A stretch of 64,000 bases of DNA from Aquilaria yunnanensis (GCA_039654915.1 CM077594.1:70116393-70180392); one strand, 5' to 3'. Positions 34,178 through 46,760 are shown, counted from the stretch's first letter. A program made the numbers and translations. The notes: a model not told the origin generated them from the letters alone.

Positions 34178-34342
34178 CGTCCTAGTGGTTAGACGCGATC
34201 CCCCCTGAGGGGGTGTAAATCCGTGAGGTCTCGGGTTCGAGTCCAGGACTCCCCTTGAGATTATAGCGGACAATACTACCACGTGGCTGGTCCGCCCACC
34301 CGTGGTCGTCCAGAAAAGCCGGCTGAGCTGAGACGGACATCA
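34178..34342 (+). repeat. tRNA-related SINE-like unit, copy C
   Basis: Same orientation as copy A, with the intact box A and box B segments. It ends exactly at GACGGACATCA, the right end of the composite insertion, with the terminal A run seen in copies A and B absent. Confidence 0.6.
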
Positions 34343-36033
34343 CTAGTAGACTTTATAGCCAAACTACTAGAAAACACCAAAATCTTAGAGATCCTCTAAA
34401 AGAAGGAGCCTAAATGAACACCTTTTGTCGATGGCACATCAGGGTCAGAACACCAAGGTATAATATTACAAGGACCCAAGGTATGGAAGCTACAAAGTCC
34501 ATCAAATTTAGATTTCAATTCACAAGCAACATTGCTGAATATAAAGCTCTTATAGCTAGGTTGTAATTGGCAAGGAAGGTTGGCGTGAAAGCCTTGAAGG
34601 CTTGGAGTGACTCACAGTTGATAGTTTGACAATTGACAGGGCACTACAAGGTCAAAGAGTTTTAAAAGAGTTTATCTGAAGATTTGATAAAGTACAAATT
34701 GAAAAAGTACCTAAAAATGAAAACATGGAGGTAGATATATTAGCCAAATCAAAATAGCCTACCGAGGTGCTTGATTCACCAAGCAAAGCTATCATGCCCG
34801 TAACAACCACAGATGAAGGATGGAAAAGACCCGATAAAAAAGTACTTAGCCAGTAACTCCCACCACAACAACCTTAGGGAGGCAATGAAGGTACAGACAA
34901 GGCTAGGAAGATACTTCCTGATTGGAGAAGAGTTATACAGGTGAAGGCACTTCAATCTTCTACAAATATGTATCGATGAAAAAGACACAAAAGTTTTGTT
35001 GAGGGAAGTCCACGAGGGGATATGCAGATCCTACATTGGGGCAGATGCCTTGGCGAGAGTGTTACGACAAGTGCCAACGGCATGCACCCGTTCAAAGAAC
35101 ACCTTTTGAAGTAGTGAGCTCGGCCAACCACCCTTGCCCCTTTACCATATGGGGAATTAATCTAATTGTCCACCCTACACCACACTAGAAGGGGTCAAAT
35201 ATTGTGTTGCTGTAGTAGATTACTTCACTAAGTGGATCGAAGCAAAAACCTTGGTGACGATATTTGCCTAAAACATCCAAAAGTTTGTTTGGAAAAACAT
35301 CATATGCAAGTTCAATAGTTTGAGGGTAAGAGTCAAGGGCAATGGCACCTAATTCATTGACAAAGGGTTTCTAGGGTTCACCACTAACCTCGACATAAAA
35401 TTGGATTTCACTCCAGTTACAGATCCCTGAAGCAACGAATAGGTAGAAGCGTCAAACAGAACCCTAAAAGATGGCTTACAAAAAAGACTTGGGCAGGCAA
35501 AGGGAAAATGGTCTAGTGAGTGACCAAGTGTATTATGGAGTTACTGAACAATTTCAAGAAGAGCAACCAAGGAAACTCTTTTCTCCCTTATGTTCATAGT
35601 ATAAGCTCTAATTCCTATGGAAATAGTAAATCCTTCAATAAGGGTGCAAGTGTTCAACAAAGAAGAAAATAACCTCAACCTAAGGGCAAGACTGGATATA
35701 CTATAAGAACACAAGGAAGTCTCCGAACTCCAAAGGAAAGCTTTTTGACAGCGAGTTGCCATAGTAACAAACCTAAGAGTCAGGCCTAATGGAATCAAAG
35801 TTGGAGACCCTATACTTCGCATGACAGATTTCAAGCCCTGAAGGCCCACTCACAACATATTTTGCACAAATTAGGAAGGACGTTACTTGGTCATGAAAAA
35901 AGTTCAGCTGGGAGTCTTCAATATTAAAAATGCCAAAGGAGAAGAGTTAAAGAAACACTTGGCATTCAAACTCTTTGAAGAAATACTACACTTATGAAAT
36001 TTCTAGGAAAAATGAAGGAAGTTGTAAGGATAC

Positions 36034-36657
36034 TGTTAAAACAATGATGTGTTGCTAGACACCAGTCATTGCTTATGATCATAAATCTGATTTATGATCA
36101 TTGCCAATGTAGTAAGAGCCTATAGGGCCACACACATAAACCCAATTTGGATTATTTGAGTGCATAGACTAATTAATTTGGGTTATGGTTTCATGATAAT
36201 TTCATATTAATAATTGGCCTAAAAGTTGAGCCATTATTAAGCACAAAATTAATGCCTAATTGGATTAGGGTTTTGAAACCCATTAGGTCTAGAAGTTGAC
36301 TCTCACTTTAAATACATCATATAGTGAGAAATTTGCAGCCTTGCCCTAGCCTCCCAAAAGTTCCAACTACACTTTTCTCTTGCCATTCCTTGGACGACGC
36401 AAGCTAGCACTGCAGGTGCAACATACTTGGATCATGTGGTGGAGGTGTTGTGATCTGAAGAGGCTCATGTGGATACCATAGGGAGGTTGAACATGTCAAC
36501 TATTCAGGTTTTGTGATTCGACTCAACAATTGAGTGAAAGATCTTAGCCAAAATTAGGTGTGAAAACTTTTGAACACTTAGTTTACCCCATATCACTTGG
36601 ATCCTGGAGGGTTTCGGGTATATTCTATTGTGCTTGTTTAGCTCCTGAAACCCTACA
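36034..36657 (+). repeat. Diverged family C 5' LTR with internal deletion (624 bp)
   Basis: It begins TGTTAAAACAATG and ends GAAACCCTACA. It matches the 3' two-fifths of the 1.4-kb family C LTR; the missing ~790 bp follow the first few bases. A primer site follows, so this copy orients the whole family. Confidence 0.75.
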
Positions 36658-36658
36658 G

Positions 36659-36670
36659 TGGTATCAGAGC
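36659..36670 (+). other. Primer-binding site, initiator tRNA-Met, and leader
   Basis: TGGTATCAGAGC follows the LTR end by one base. The downstream ~250 bp looks like a retrotransposon leader with no gag frame, giving way to Tat antisense-gene sequence near 36920. Confidence 0.8.
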
Positions 36671-36919
36671 TACTGGTGAAACCCTAAACCAAGATTGGAT
36701 GTCAAATCGCATGATATTGTGTGTTTGGTTGCTTTTGGTCATAATTAATTAGATTGACTCATGATTCATGAAACCGAAACTTGTAATGAATATATGAGAT
36801 GAAGAAACTACACAAATTGGTTAATAAGATTAACCATAAATTGATTGGTATAAGATACCTATGCAAACTAGGATTCTTGCAATAGTTGCAAAACCCTAGC
36901 ATGGATCGGATTAGGGCTT

Positions 36920-37880
36920 TCAGGCACTGAGAGTATAGTACTTTTGGTGGCTTGAATGAAGGTGGTCTCGGATGCCTACTTGCTTGAAATATAAGATCTT
37001 GGGCAACATACTTGTAAGACAATTTTTTGTGCCGACCCCTGCAAGGGCGGCTCTCCTTGACCTTACTCGTTGGCCGATCATTAGCCTCCACAAGATGGGA
37101 AAGGGGTAAGGTAAACGCAAAGCTAATTATTCATCCCATTCAGCCACCTGCCTAATATGATGGTCAAACTCCTTGGACTAGGATTCTAGCTCTTTGATCA
37201 AGAGTTTCGATAGATCCACAATGTTGATTGCCAAAGTCCCAGAGGCCCACTTTGTTAGCAAGTTCTTCCACTCCTTCGGTGCCTCCACAAAGAAGTACTT
37301 CTTCTGCTAGCCTCACTAGCTACCCCTGGTGGTGAAGGTGAAGGTATACTTTTTGGTACCAGTTCCCTAAGGTAATAGAAAATAAAAAGGACCATTCAAA
37401 ACAAGATGTAGTTTGTAATATTTTATAAAGAAAATAAAGCGGGGGACTACCTTGAAAACCCTGTACATGCACAAGAAAGCATTGAAGTATGAATCGGAGT
37501 TTGGAGGCAATTGGTAAATGCTATACCAGGGAAATCATAGAAATTACAAAACATCTTTGGGGGAGTAGGGATATCGAAGACTTGCTTTTTGCTAAGACCT
37601 AAAAATGGTGACCTCTCCTTCCTGAGGATGATAACTCACCATGTTCGGTGACCCTAACCTTAATGTATAAAGGAAGGAACAACTTCGACCGCCACTTTTT
37701 CACTTTCTCTTAACTAGCACAATTTAAGTGGGTGTTTAGTGAACTCCAACTCTCCTAGACAGCATTAACCTCGACACTTCACATCTCCACACTCTCTATC
37801 TCGAAATCCTAAAGCTCTACTTCATAATAAGGAAAAAAAAAAGGAGAGAAAATCAACCTTAGAGAGATCACCCACCTGAT
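36920..37880 (-). pseudogene. Decayed exon 1 of the antisense gene, third Tat element
   Basis: The minus strand retains stretches aligning with exon 1 of the intact antisense gene, such as YPFPILWRLMIGQRV (intact: YPFPINWRLMTEEV), a VPKS..PSPSP stretch matching the FTFTFD region and the segment around the intact NFHGIAVNQL-like block. It lies downstream of, and opposite to, the plus-strand pol remnant, as expected for a Tat element. Exons 2-4 are gone; the family C LTR and leader lie where they would have been. Confidence 0.65.
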
Positions 37881-38967
37881 TATGTCCCGAACAAGTTGAT
37901 AAGCTGTAGCGAACTTGTTACCACCTCACAAAAATGGGAGAATTACAAGTGTAGCATAATGGTCAAAAAACCGTTATCTTGTGTAATTATAATGATTGAA
38001 CTTTGAGGGGTAAAAGGTATAATGAACACCTCCTTAAAAGTGTTCTAAGTTGGTAACTTAGACCCCAAGAAAAGCCTTAAGGATTGATTGTTTGTCAAGT
38101 AACCTATGGACCTTTTTGTAAGGTTTTAGAAACTCAGGTACTTAATTGCAAAACTCTCCAGAAAGAGCCTTGGAGAGTTATGGGAAGGATATGAATGGTA
38201 TGAAAGTGCTATTGGAGGACCAAATTGCTCATGGAAGACAAGTATGGATAAAGGAAACACTAAAGGCATTAAGGACCTAAATGTCTTAGTCTAAACCTTA
38301 AGGTGTTCAAGCTTTTGACTTAAGTCAAAGGGTGGAATTGTGGGGTTATCCCACCATGGGGTAGGCAGCTATGGTTTGAAGAATAGTAAAAAAAAAGTGG
38401 GCAAAATGTGGACCAATAAGTTTAGGACAAAGAAACCAAGCTTATGGGCAAAGAAAATGACATAAAGCATGCTTAAGTCTAATAAGGATGTTTAGTATCC
38501 TAAAGCTAATTTAAGAAGCCAAACTCAATTTTTCTTCTCTCATATTCGACCCAATCAGCCACCACCCTCCTCCACACTTCTTCCATGACTCATCCATAGC
38601 CACGATACCTCCAAGATTGAAATTGAGAGCAAAAGGAAGCAATTGGAAGAAAACTAGAGCTATTGCCTGAATACTTCAAGGATCAAGCTTCAAATTTGGC
38701 CTACTCATCTTGGTAAGGGTTCTCTTGCTCCGAAGGATTGTTTACTATATTTTTAAGTATCCATGGAGCTAAGGCTAAGCCTGGAAGAGTGCCATGAGCT
38801 TGATGAACCAAGCTTAGTGAGTGGAGTGCACTTATTGAAGGTTTTGTGACGTAGTGTGAAGTGCACGGTGCTGGTAGCAAATTTAATGGTTTCTAGACCC
38901 CAAAGTTAGTACTAACTAGTGTTAAAATCCCCCTAAAACCAAGCATTAGCTTGAGGAAGGCTGCCAT

Positions 38968-41375
38968 TACCATGCCCACTCTTAGCCCTGCCCAGGAAGC
39001 CTGTGAGAACAAGTCTCACGGTGGTTGCAATTGGCTAGTTATATATGTGCACGGATTAAAGCTCTATGGTAATAGTTGTTTAACCTAGAATATGCAAGAT
39101 GCATGCTCTTTATGCTTTGACTTAAGCTAAAGCAAATCATAAAAACATTCTCTTGGCCAAGTATTTTAATAGAAAATAGCTCAAAATGCCAAAGCATACA
39201 GAGTCAACATTGATATGAATTTACTACACATAACAACTGTGTGGGAGCATTCATACATAAAGTAGACTAACACCCTCACCCAAACGCAACCCTACACTCT
39301 AGGACTCTATCCATAAACATAAAAAGCAAATAGTGCATACAATATACACAAGGTTGTCCTACTGAGATCATTTCATCTAACTCCCACCTTAGACGCAATC
39401 CCGATGGCGAGCCTCAAAAAGTCCTCCATGTGCTCAACTAGCCACTGCGGCCAAGAAAAACTATATTTAGTACTACTGCTTTACCAACAAGTAGCTAATA
39501 AAACTAGAATCATAAAGATTCTCAAAGCTAAGTACCTGTAAAAGCAAACTACCACAACTACCCTCAGTGGTTATCGGGTATAACACCGTCAAAATTTGCA
39601 CAACATAAACTAGGGAGTGAGAATTGTAATTCTCAATAAGGGTCTTCACCTGCAAGAAAAGATACTAAAGATAATACACATATAACTATATGTAATTTGC
39701 TATGAGCTCGTACAACGTGAGGCTAAACTTAATGCGCATAAGTTTCAATCCTTTGCAACTTGTCCTCTACCTACTCCTTGAACTACAAGGTGAAGCCTTG
39801 TCTGCTAGCAAGCATTACTTACTAGTTTGACTGGTGAAGTTCTGCACTAGTTGAACCTCCCTTATGTTGTACAGGGGCACTATGGTTGGACTGATAATTC
39901 CTAGGTTCTGAAGAACCCACTAGGTGTACTAAGTTTTCCTCATCGAGGCCTAGAACCCAAAGGTGCAACTAAGGTGTCAATGGTGATAAACCTTCCACCT
40001 CCTACAATCGTGTGTTTGTTACGGCCTATGAACTAGTTTTCTCATATGCTACATTTACCATTTAGAAAACTATGAGAAAACCCCTAGATCACCAGAGAGT
40101 TTTTAGATGTTCTAGAGTGCCATTGTAACATTACAACGTTTAGGCACCCCTAGGACCATCCTTGCCTTCCCCCGGATCTCATTTGAGAAAGCTAAAATTT
40201 ACTGAAAAAGGCCTCCAAGGCCTAGGCGCTAGGACGGGGTCTCTAGGGCCTAGGCGCCAGGAGTACTCTATTCTACGTTGTGAAAAATGCACCTTGGACG
40301 CTGAGGAGCTAGATGCCACCTAGACACCTATAGGCCGTACCCTGAACCTCAAAAACACTCTCCTTAACCAATATGGTGGTTTCTTATGAGTTTAAGGCGT
40401 ACAATAAATCCTAAACTCACCATAAACATATAGTACAACTTACATAGGCCACAAATACACCATTAGAAACTTCCTATGATGCATGAAAATGTCACACAAT
40501 CCAGAATTCCAAGCCTAATCCACCATAAACACATTTCCCCATAATCAATGCTATTCATGAAACTACTAGATTCTATCAAGCATCAACACTCAAATAGCAT
40601 CAATCAAACTTGAAACACTTAATCCCTTACCTCCACTTCAAGTAACAAGCAAGAATTATGCAACCTTTCACATGAACCAAGTTCTACAAAGTCCAACCTA
40701 AGTTCCAAGCAAACATGGGCACAAAACATCAAGTTACTAACTTCTAACCAAAACCCAAGCTCCCAATCAACTAATAAACATGAAATCAGTCAAGAACACA
40801 TTGATTACCTCGTATCAAAAATAGGGGGTGGGAGGAAACATGCTTCCAAGCTCCAAAACCATGATTTTATGCTTGAAATGAGCTTCCAATGGCCTATAGA
40901 GTTATGGTGCCTTCTCTTTTCACCAAAAACTCTTGATTTTGGGCTCAATTGGATAAAGAAATGATGGTGTGGAGGATAAAATTGGGTTATGGCAGCCATC
41001 CCCCACTTTACTATCTTATAACCCAAGTTTAAAACCTAAGCCACCAAAGTATTAAACATGGAACACTTAAACCCCATTCTTTTGGTAACCTTAGTCATTC
41101 TTGGTCAATTATTGTATATTTCAACTAAGTTTGGGTTAAAGTTAAAATTTAGGTAATAAAACCTCATTTTTAACACTCGGGACCCGGCCCAACTATTCAG
41201 GATGCAAAATTACCATTTTGCTCCTGAACCTCATTTAGTGCCTAAACCTCTTCGGAACTTAGTGAACTTTGGTAACTTCCCTATTCTTACTATGTTAACT
41301 TGAAATAAGGTTCCAATCTAAAAATTTAATTAATTACCTCCCTCAACTGAGGTTTTTTGCTATGGGGCCGTAACA
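38968..41375 (-). mobile_element. Solo LTR, family D (2408 bp), TSD GCCAT/GCAAT
   Basis: Minus-strand copy of the LTR at 47792-50193: it begins TGTTACGGCCCC at 41375. Flanks are GCCAT (38963-38967) and GCAAT (41376-41380). The uninterrupted relative at 53860 reads GCTGCCATAGTGATC, confirming the insertion point. The terminal dinucleotide at 38968 is mutated. Confidence 0.85.
40219..40334. repeat. CG-rich motif block in the other family D LTR
   Basis: GGCCTAGGCGCTAGG (40219), GGCCTAGGCGCCAGG (40248) and a diverged third (about 40312-40334) sit about 1045-1155 bp from the LTR start, the offset of the unrelated motif block at 48822-48919 (1030-1128 bp). Confidence 0.6.
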
Positions 41376-42759
41376 GCAATAGTGATTTACTTAAGTTTAT
41401 TGCATGTTTTATGGACTAACCTATGGTTTATGTTGCTGCCGCATTTCATATGTTCGTTGATTATGAATGGCTGCCACATTTGGTTGCTATATCTTGTATA
41501 TATGCATTCTGGATTTGTGTTTTAGTGTATTTGGATGCAGGTTTTAATGAGGGTCACATTTCCTTGAGAAACCAAGTGTTTCCCTTACTAAGTTTCAGAA
41601 TGAAACTTACTCCCCTCAATTCTGCCATTTCAGGTCCAGCAGAAAGATCACATTCAAAATTCCAAGTATATAGTTTGATCTATATTTTTTTGTGATTTTA
41701 GGATCACATTTGGTATTTTTAGTGATGGTGCTTATTGTGTTATGGAGTAGCTGTCCTGCATTCTGTTTTTGGAGTCCAATGTGTCTCTAGCACTCCTATA
41801 ACTTAGGTTGCATATTTAGCTAGATTAAGACCATTATGTAGTGCATGTATGCATGTACATGTAATGTATGTAAAATGAGACAAGTATGTGAACATTTGAG
41901 TAATGTTTTGGCTATGTATGTGATGTTGTGCAAAGCTGCCTAAGTGTGAATGATAGGATGCTTATTTTTAAATTATATTTTGGCCATATAAAGTTTCCAT
42001 ATGCAAGAGCATGTAATTCCTAAATGTATTGGACATGTATGGTATAGCCTTGGAGGGCTTACCACTTGTGAAGAAAGTGTTTGCACACTTATGAAATTTT
42101 GTATGGGCAAAATGGTCATAAAGTGACCAGAATTTTGACTCTGCACTCAAAGTTCTATATCTCTTTCTTTAGAATGAATCTTGGTATGAAATTTTGGCCA
42201 CATCTAGAGTACTTTTAGAAATTGAATTGAGATTTGGAATTTATGAATTTGGAGTCCTGTAAAGAAAGATATGACGTTTTAAAATTGGCTAAGTTACTAT
42301 TCATTTTGTCAAAATTTTGTAACCAACTTAAAAAATCCATAACTTGGTCCATAGGTGGGCTATTGATCTAAAAAAAAGTTCCTTGGTTTGCTTAAAGACT
42401 CTAATTAATAATGAAGCATAGAAAATAGGGGGTTACATGGCTAGAGTAATACAGTTTTTTTGGAAGAAGTTTTAGGTGCAATTGCTGCTCACTTACACTT
42501 AATAAGATTGCTGAATGTGTGGTAGCCAAGATTAAGACTTGTGCTTGTGTTTTCCTCCCCTATTGCCATGGTGTGCATAAAATGTGAATATGTGTGTAAT
42601 GGTTGGACCAATATGCATGCATTTACATAGTGCCCAAGAGGGCCACTTGTGTATGCACACTAAGGGCATTGTTCTGATAGCCTATAGAACATACCAATCC
42701 TAGGAGTTTTAAATGCACAATGTTGGCACCATAACTGGACTACCCTGGAGTGGGTAACA

Positions 42760-43211
42760 AAAGTTGCCAGAAATTACTCCACTGTAGAAAACCACCACAA
42801 GAAGAGAAAGAAAATTAGCAAGTAAGAGAAGGCATACAAAAACCAAAATGAGAAGTGAGGAAATTTTAATTCAAACAATAAGATATATAGCCCGATGAAG
42901 GCAAGTGAAAAGATGCCATAACGATTACACCTTGTTAAGGAGACAATACTGATGTAATCGATGCAAAAAATAACCAATCAAATAATGACACATGTCAATC
43001 AGTGAAAAAATCGAGGGCTTGCCAGCTAAACTATCAAATTTGTAATGCATAGATCGAGGAAGCAAATCTATCTACCTGTGAAAGTGAAATAATTTTTTAT
43101 GCAATTAAATAGTCGAACAAGCAAGAAAAAACACTTAGACAATATGTGCTTGATGACGCTTAGCCTGGTCAAGTTGAAGATGCAACTTCATCTCTATCCA
43201 AGTGAGGCATG
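42760..43211. other. Unassigned sequence
   Basis: AT-rich, no supported gene or recognisable repeat end. The short open frames here have no family resemblance that I can see. Confidence 0.4.
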
Positions 43212-43812
43212 TGATAGCCAAAGAGCTATTGCCCTACAGACCCTTAGAAAATGGGGTTTGACCACCACCCTTGGACAGTAGGCCAACCACTCTAGATCAA
43301 TGAGCTCACCACCCTTGAAATATAGACATGTGGCCTAAACATGGTAACACATTTGGGACACTTTCAAGGGACCTTGGAGGAACATGCCAAGCATGTAGTC
43401 TCCCGGGACCATTGACAGAGACCATCCACTCACCCTTTACTTTGATGACTGAGCATAGCCACCTACTAGCCTTAGGCTAGCTAGAGACGAAGCTCCTGGG
43501 TTAGGGACTTAAGCCCTCATAAATCTGGCTATCCCTGTGTCTAAATCTCCCTTGCTCGAGCAAAATGGCTCTCTTCATAATCCCCCTATATATACTCAAA
43601 GGAGGCTCCTAGGTAATATCATCACACACTTTCTTACCTATTGCTTTTATACACCTTCCTCTTCCACGTACTGACTTGGGTATCAGAGATCCCTTGTGTA
43701 TTAATACTGTGGAGAGCTCCCTAACCCTTGTTTTACATCATTATAGATACAGTCCAACACAAGCCCTTCTGAAGGCCAACATGTCATACATAGAGGATGT
43801 CCTAGAGCATCA
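43212..43812 (+). repeat. Diverged Tat-family LTR (601 bp)
   Basis: It begins TGATAGCCAAAGAGCTAT and ends GAGCATCA. It retains a GACTTGGGTATCAGAGATCC block and CTCCCTAACCC, aligning with the intact LTR. Near its end an ATG opens MSYIEDVLEHQ, corresponding to the conserved LTR-encoded peptide. Flanking bases (GCATG, ATACG) do not form a clear TSD. Confidence 0.75.
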
Positions 43813-44585
43813 ATACGTGATATTGTACTACCCTAATTCTGTCCACCATTAGGATAGCCTTCCTAAGCCATTCTTTTCATCACTTTGTGGAGTAGGTGGT
43901 TTGTCAGTATAATTATGGGATGACCCTGAAAATAGAACATTAACCTTTTTATAGATAGCATTACAATGTAGGCCACTTTTTACAAGGTGGGGTATCTTAC
44001 CTCAGCACCTTGCAAAGCCCTAAGAACATAATATACCAACCATTGTTTCCCATGTTCATGTTCTTCAACGAGTATTGTGCTTAGAGCTTTGGGGTTCACT
44101 GAGATTTATAACACCAATGGCTTACCCGGCTTGATTCCCTTAGGGTTAGTAACTTGGCTAGGAGCTTTTTCAATTCCTTGATTTTCTCCTCACACTCCTC
44201 TGATTTATTTGAACTCTTCCTTGGTGGGTGCCATGACCAATATGTTGAACAAGGGTTAACACATTTCCCCAAACATAGGGAGAAATCTGGCTAAGATTGT
44301 TGCTCTCTCTACCAATCTTTGAGCCAATTTTAAGGACATGGGTGATGACATATCAATTGTTGCCTTTATTTTCTTAAGATTGCCATCAACTCCTTTTTTT
44401 GGTAGTATATACTTGAGAAATTTCCTTGATTCAATGCTAAAGGCGAACTTCTAGCGATTCAATCTTAGTTTGTATTTCCTGTATTGGTGGAACATTTCTT
44501 AAAGACAAAACAAGTGGTCTACATAGTCCTAACTTTTTTCCATCATGTCATCAAGGTACGCTACAAGAGAATGGGCCTAAAGTGA
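43813..44585 (-). pseudogene. Decayed Tat-type RT-RNase H fragment
   Basis: The minus strand reads a VYLDDMMEKS stretch near 44560 (YVDD region), then a connecting region, KQWLVYYVLRALQGAEVRYPTL (matching QWPVYYVSKSLHGAEVRYPLL), and GRLS..WTELG..YNITY at the left end, where the Tat LTR abuts. It carries numerous stops. The family is different from the intact element but in the same lineage. Confidence 0.75.
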
Positions 44586-44815
44586 TGATAATTAGTGATG
44601 GTTTTGAGCAAGACACAAGCTAATCCTCGTCAACTTGTAGAAACTCCAAGGGTTGATCAATCAATGACCAGCTCTGTGATAATTTTTTGATGATTATGTT
44701 TCCTATGATTTAAAATCATTACAATTTTCTGACAATTTTGCTATTATCCTATTCCAACAATTAAAATGATCTCAAAAATTTGGGAAGAGAATTTTGGAGG
44801 CAAATTTTGTCATTG

Positions 44816-46760
44816 TTACGGCTCTCCAAGTCCTAGACAAAGATTCTTAATGTAACCTTAGTTACTTTTTTAATATTATATGCTTAGAGTATTTATTTGC
44901 AAGCCAAGTCTCAATAATAGAGGGTCTAGTAGCTTAAAAATGAAAAATTGGTCATTTAGATAAAAAGTGGCAAAAAAGGTATTTTGGTAGTTTCACTCAG
45001 TGGAAAATGTTAAAAAAATTACCCTTAAGTGATTTGCATGGAAATCAACCTATTCTAGCAATTGGAACACATTTGGGTACAACTTGGCAAAAGGCAAAAG
45101 TTTTGGGCCAAATCGCCCGGGGCTTAAAATGTTGCTAAAAATATACTATTTAATAAGATGGCATTCTTTTTCTCCCACAATTAGAAACCCATGAATAGCC
45201 TCTTCCAAACCAACCATGGCTAATTCTTGAAAGCTTTAGGGAGGCCATTTTGAGCTCATGAAAATGGTATATAGGGGAGTTGAATGTGTTTGGAGGCCTC
45301 AAGGAAGCTCGCCTCGACTTTGTTGTTGACGTAACAACTTGTTGAGCTTGGTTTGAAATTTTGTACTGTTCATGGAATTTTGAGGTTTGGAATCATGGGT
45401 AAGATGGTTCCTTGCTATGTTTCTTGGCTTTAAAGCTTAATTTATGGTGTTAACAGGCCTAGACGCGAAAGTGGTAAGTGTTGGAATTGAGTACAATTGA
45501 AACTGCTGCACCAAAATGGGTTTGATTCTTTTAAAGTCAACATTGATGCCTTATTCTAAGGGTTTTATGGTTTATTTATGTTGTTAACTTGCTTAAACTG
45601 GTATTTGTAAGCTAGGAAGAAAGGAAAATAACATAGGTTTTGTAATGACCATTGAAATCATTTGGTTCTAACGAGTTTTAGGATTTTTCATTTTGTTTTA
45701 GTGGTTTTGTTGGCTCTAATTTGTCATTATCTTACTTCTAAACTACTATATAAGAGCTAGGAAGTAAGAAGACTAATTTTTGGTAGTGATTTAGCAAACT
45801 GAACCGAGGAGAGCACATTGGTAAGCAAAATTCTGAGCATTTTTTGGTAGAAAATATGGGATGTTTCCATGGTGTCAAATGGCTTAATTTGATTGATAAA
45901 TTGTCAAGTTCATGAATTAAGCTATAAGAAGGACCCTAAGGATGGCTCAAAAATGAGGATAAGACTAAAGGCATGGTGCTTGCAAATATTAAGTAAGCTA
46001 AGGTAAGGGATTTTAAGTTTAAGTATAAGTTGATGCACTAGAATTTGTGCAAAATACATTAATTAAGTGGGTAAGAGGTAGACAAGAAGTGGCTTAAGGA
46101 CTAATTAAGTAAGTAAGCCTTAAGTAAGTTTATGAGTGCTAAATTTTCAAGAGGGGCGTAGAGCTTTTAAAGTATCCTAGCTTTGAAAGTTAAGCCGCAA
46201 AGTCTAAGTAACTCCTGTATGATGTGATTAAAGGTAAGAAAGAGTAAGCTAAGTTAGTTAAGGTAAGAACATATTCTTATGAGTATGACTAGGTTAGGGT
46301 TGGGTCTGCACAATAGAACCTTTTCTTGTGGCCATTGGTAAGATGTATATATATGTTGTATATAATTGTGCTAAGATTTGTTTTGTAGGTATTTATCCCT
46401 TATTGAGAACTTATGAATTCTCACCATTTTTAGTGTCACATTTGTACAGATCCTAATACCAAGGAGCTTAACACCCACTAAGTGGTTATTACTAAGTTTT
46501 TCTAAAGGTATTTTTTTAACTAAATCTTAGTTGGTTCTGGGTGCTTAGTTAGGCATTGTTGATGTCCTAACAAAGTTAGTTGCTGGCCTTTATAGTTTCA
46601 AGCCAAGGGTGCACAAGTAAGTATACAATTCCCTACTTTTGTTGCTAGTTGGCTTAAGGCAAGTAGGAAATCTTTTTTGTTGATCTTAGAGGTTGTTGTA
46701 TACGTTGGTATTATGTGTACCTACGAATGCCTCTGGTACAGTCATGTTCCTAAAGACTCA
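44816..46760 (+). repeat. Probable diverged family D LTR
   Basis: Starts TGTTACGGCTCTCC, like the family D LTR start. Near 46400 it has CCCTTATTGAGAACTTATG followed by ATTCTCACC, matching the family D segment near 49495 and a reverse copy near 39610. The right end is uncertain and no TSD was found. No gene is evident. Confidence 0.5.

Larger units (their letters stand above)
32934..34342 (+). mobile_element. Composite insertion: LTR, extended antisense tRNA-Lys, three SINE-like units; TSD CTAGT
   Basis: CTAGT occurs at 32929-32933 and 34343-34347, and removing the insert restores Tat pol codons (ALVDFIAK). The unit begins with a complete 868-bp Tat LTR and primer site but has no second LTR. 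It ends GACGGACATCA, supplied by a SINE-like sequence. The 5-bp duplication and TG...CA ends are those of retroviral-type integrase, so the whole 1409 bp probably entered as one DNA. Confidence 0.8.
28632..35998 (+). pseudogene. Decayed Tat gag-pol (third element), twice interrupted
   Basis: Gag starts in mid-coding (RKPVWSRLSETI near 30240). Protease is near 31370, RT at 31940-32600, RNase H at 32690-32933, archaeal-like RNase H from 34348, integrase to the C-terminal LKKYYTYE-like end at 35996. Insertions at 28712-30127 and 32934-34342 split it. Many stops and frameshifts are present. An internal deletion joins RT to RNase H near 32640. As in the second element, the protease Asp is Asn (SNDGIN) and the RT reads IND where YVDD is expected, encoded by the same ATCAATGAT bases. 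Confidence 0.88.
37916..42759 (+). repeat. Long-form chromovirus LTR, split by a family D solo LTR
   Basis: Begins TGTTACCACCTCAC and ends GGGTAACA, like the 1003-bp chromovirus LTR. Without the 2408-bp insert and its duplication it is about 2.43 kb. The extra 1.4 kb lies between GGATATGAATGGTAT (38188) and GGACATGTATGGTAT (42030), a direct repeat. Only seven bases of the post-LTR sequence (AAAGTTG) remain. No convincing TSD. Confidence 0.8.

Noticed and set aside
40805..41026. Minus-strand open frame of 73 codons
   Set aside because: It lies wholly inside a family D solo LTR, and the other family D copy does not keep it open.
43212..44585. LTR and pol fragment as parts of one Tat element
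   Set aside because: The LTR reads on the plus strand and the pol fragment on the minus strand, so they cannot be the LTR and body of one colinear element.
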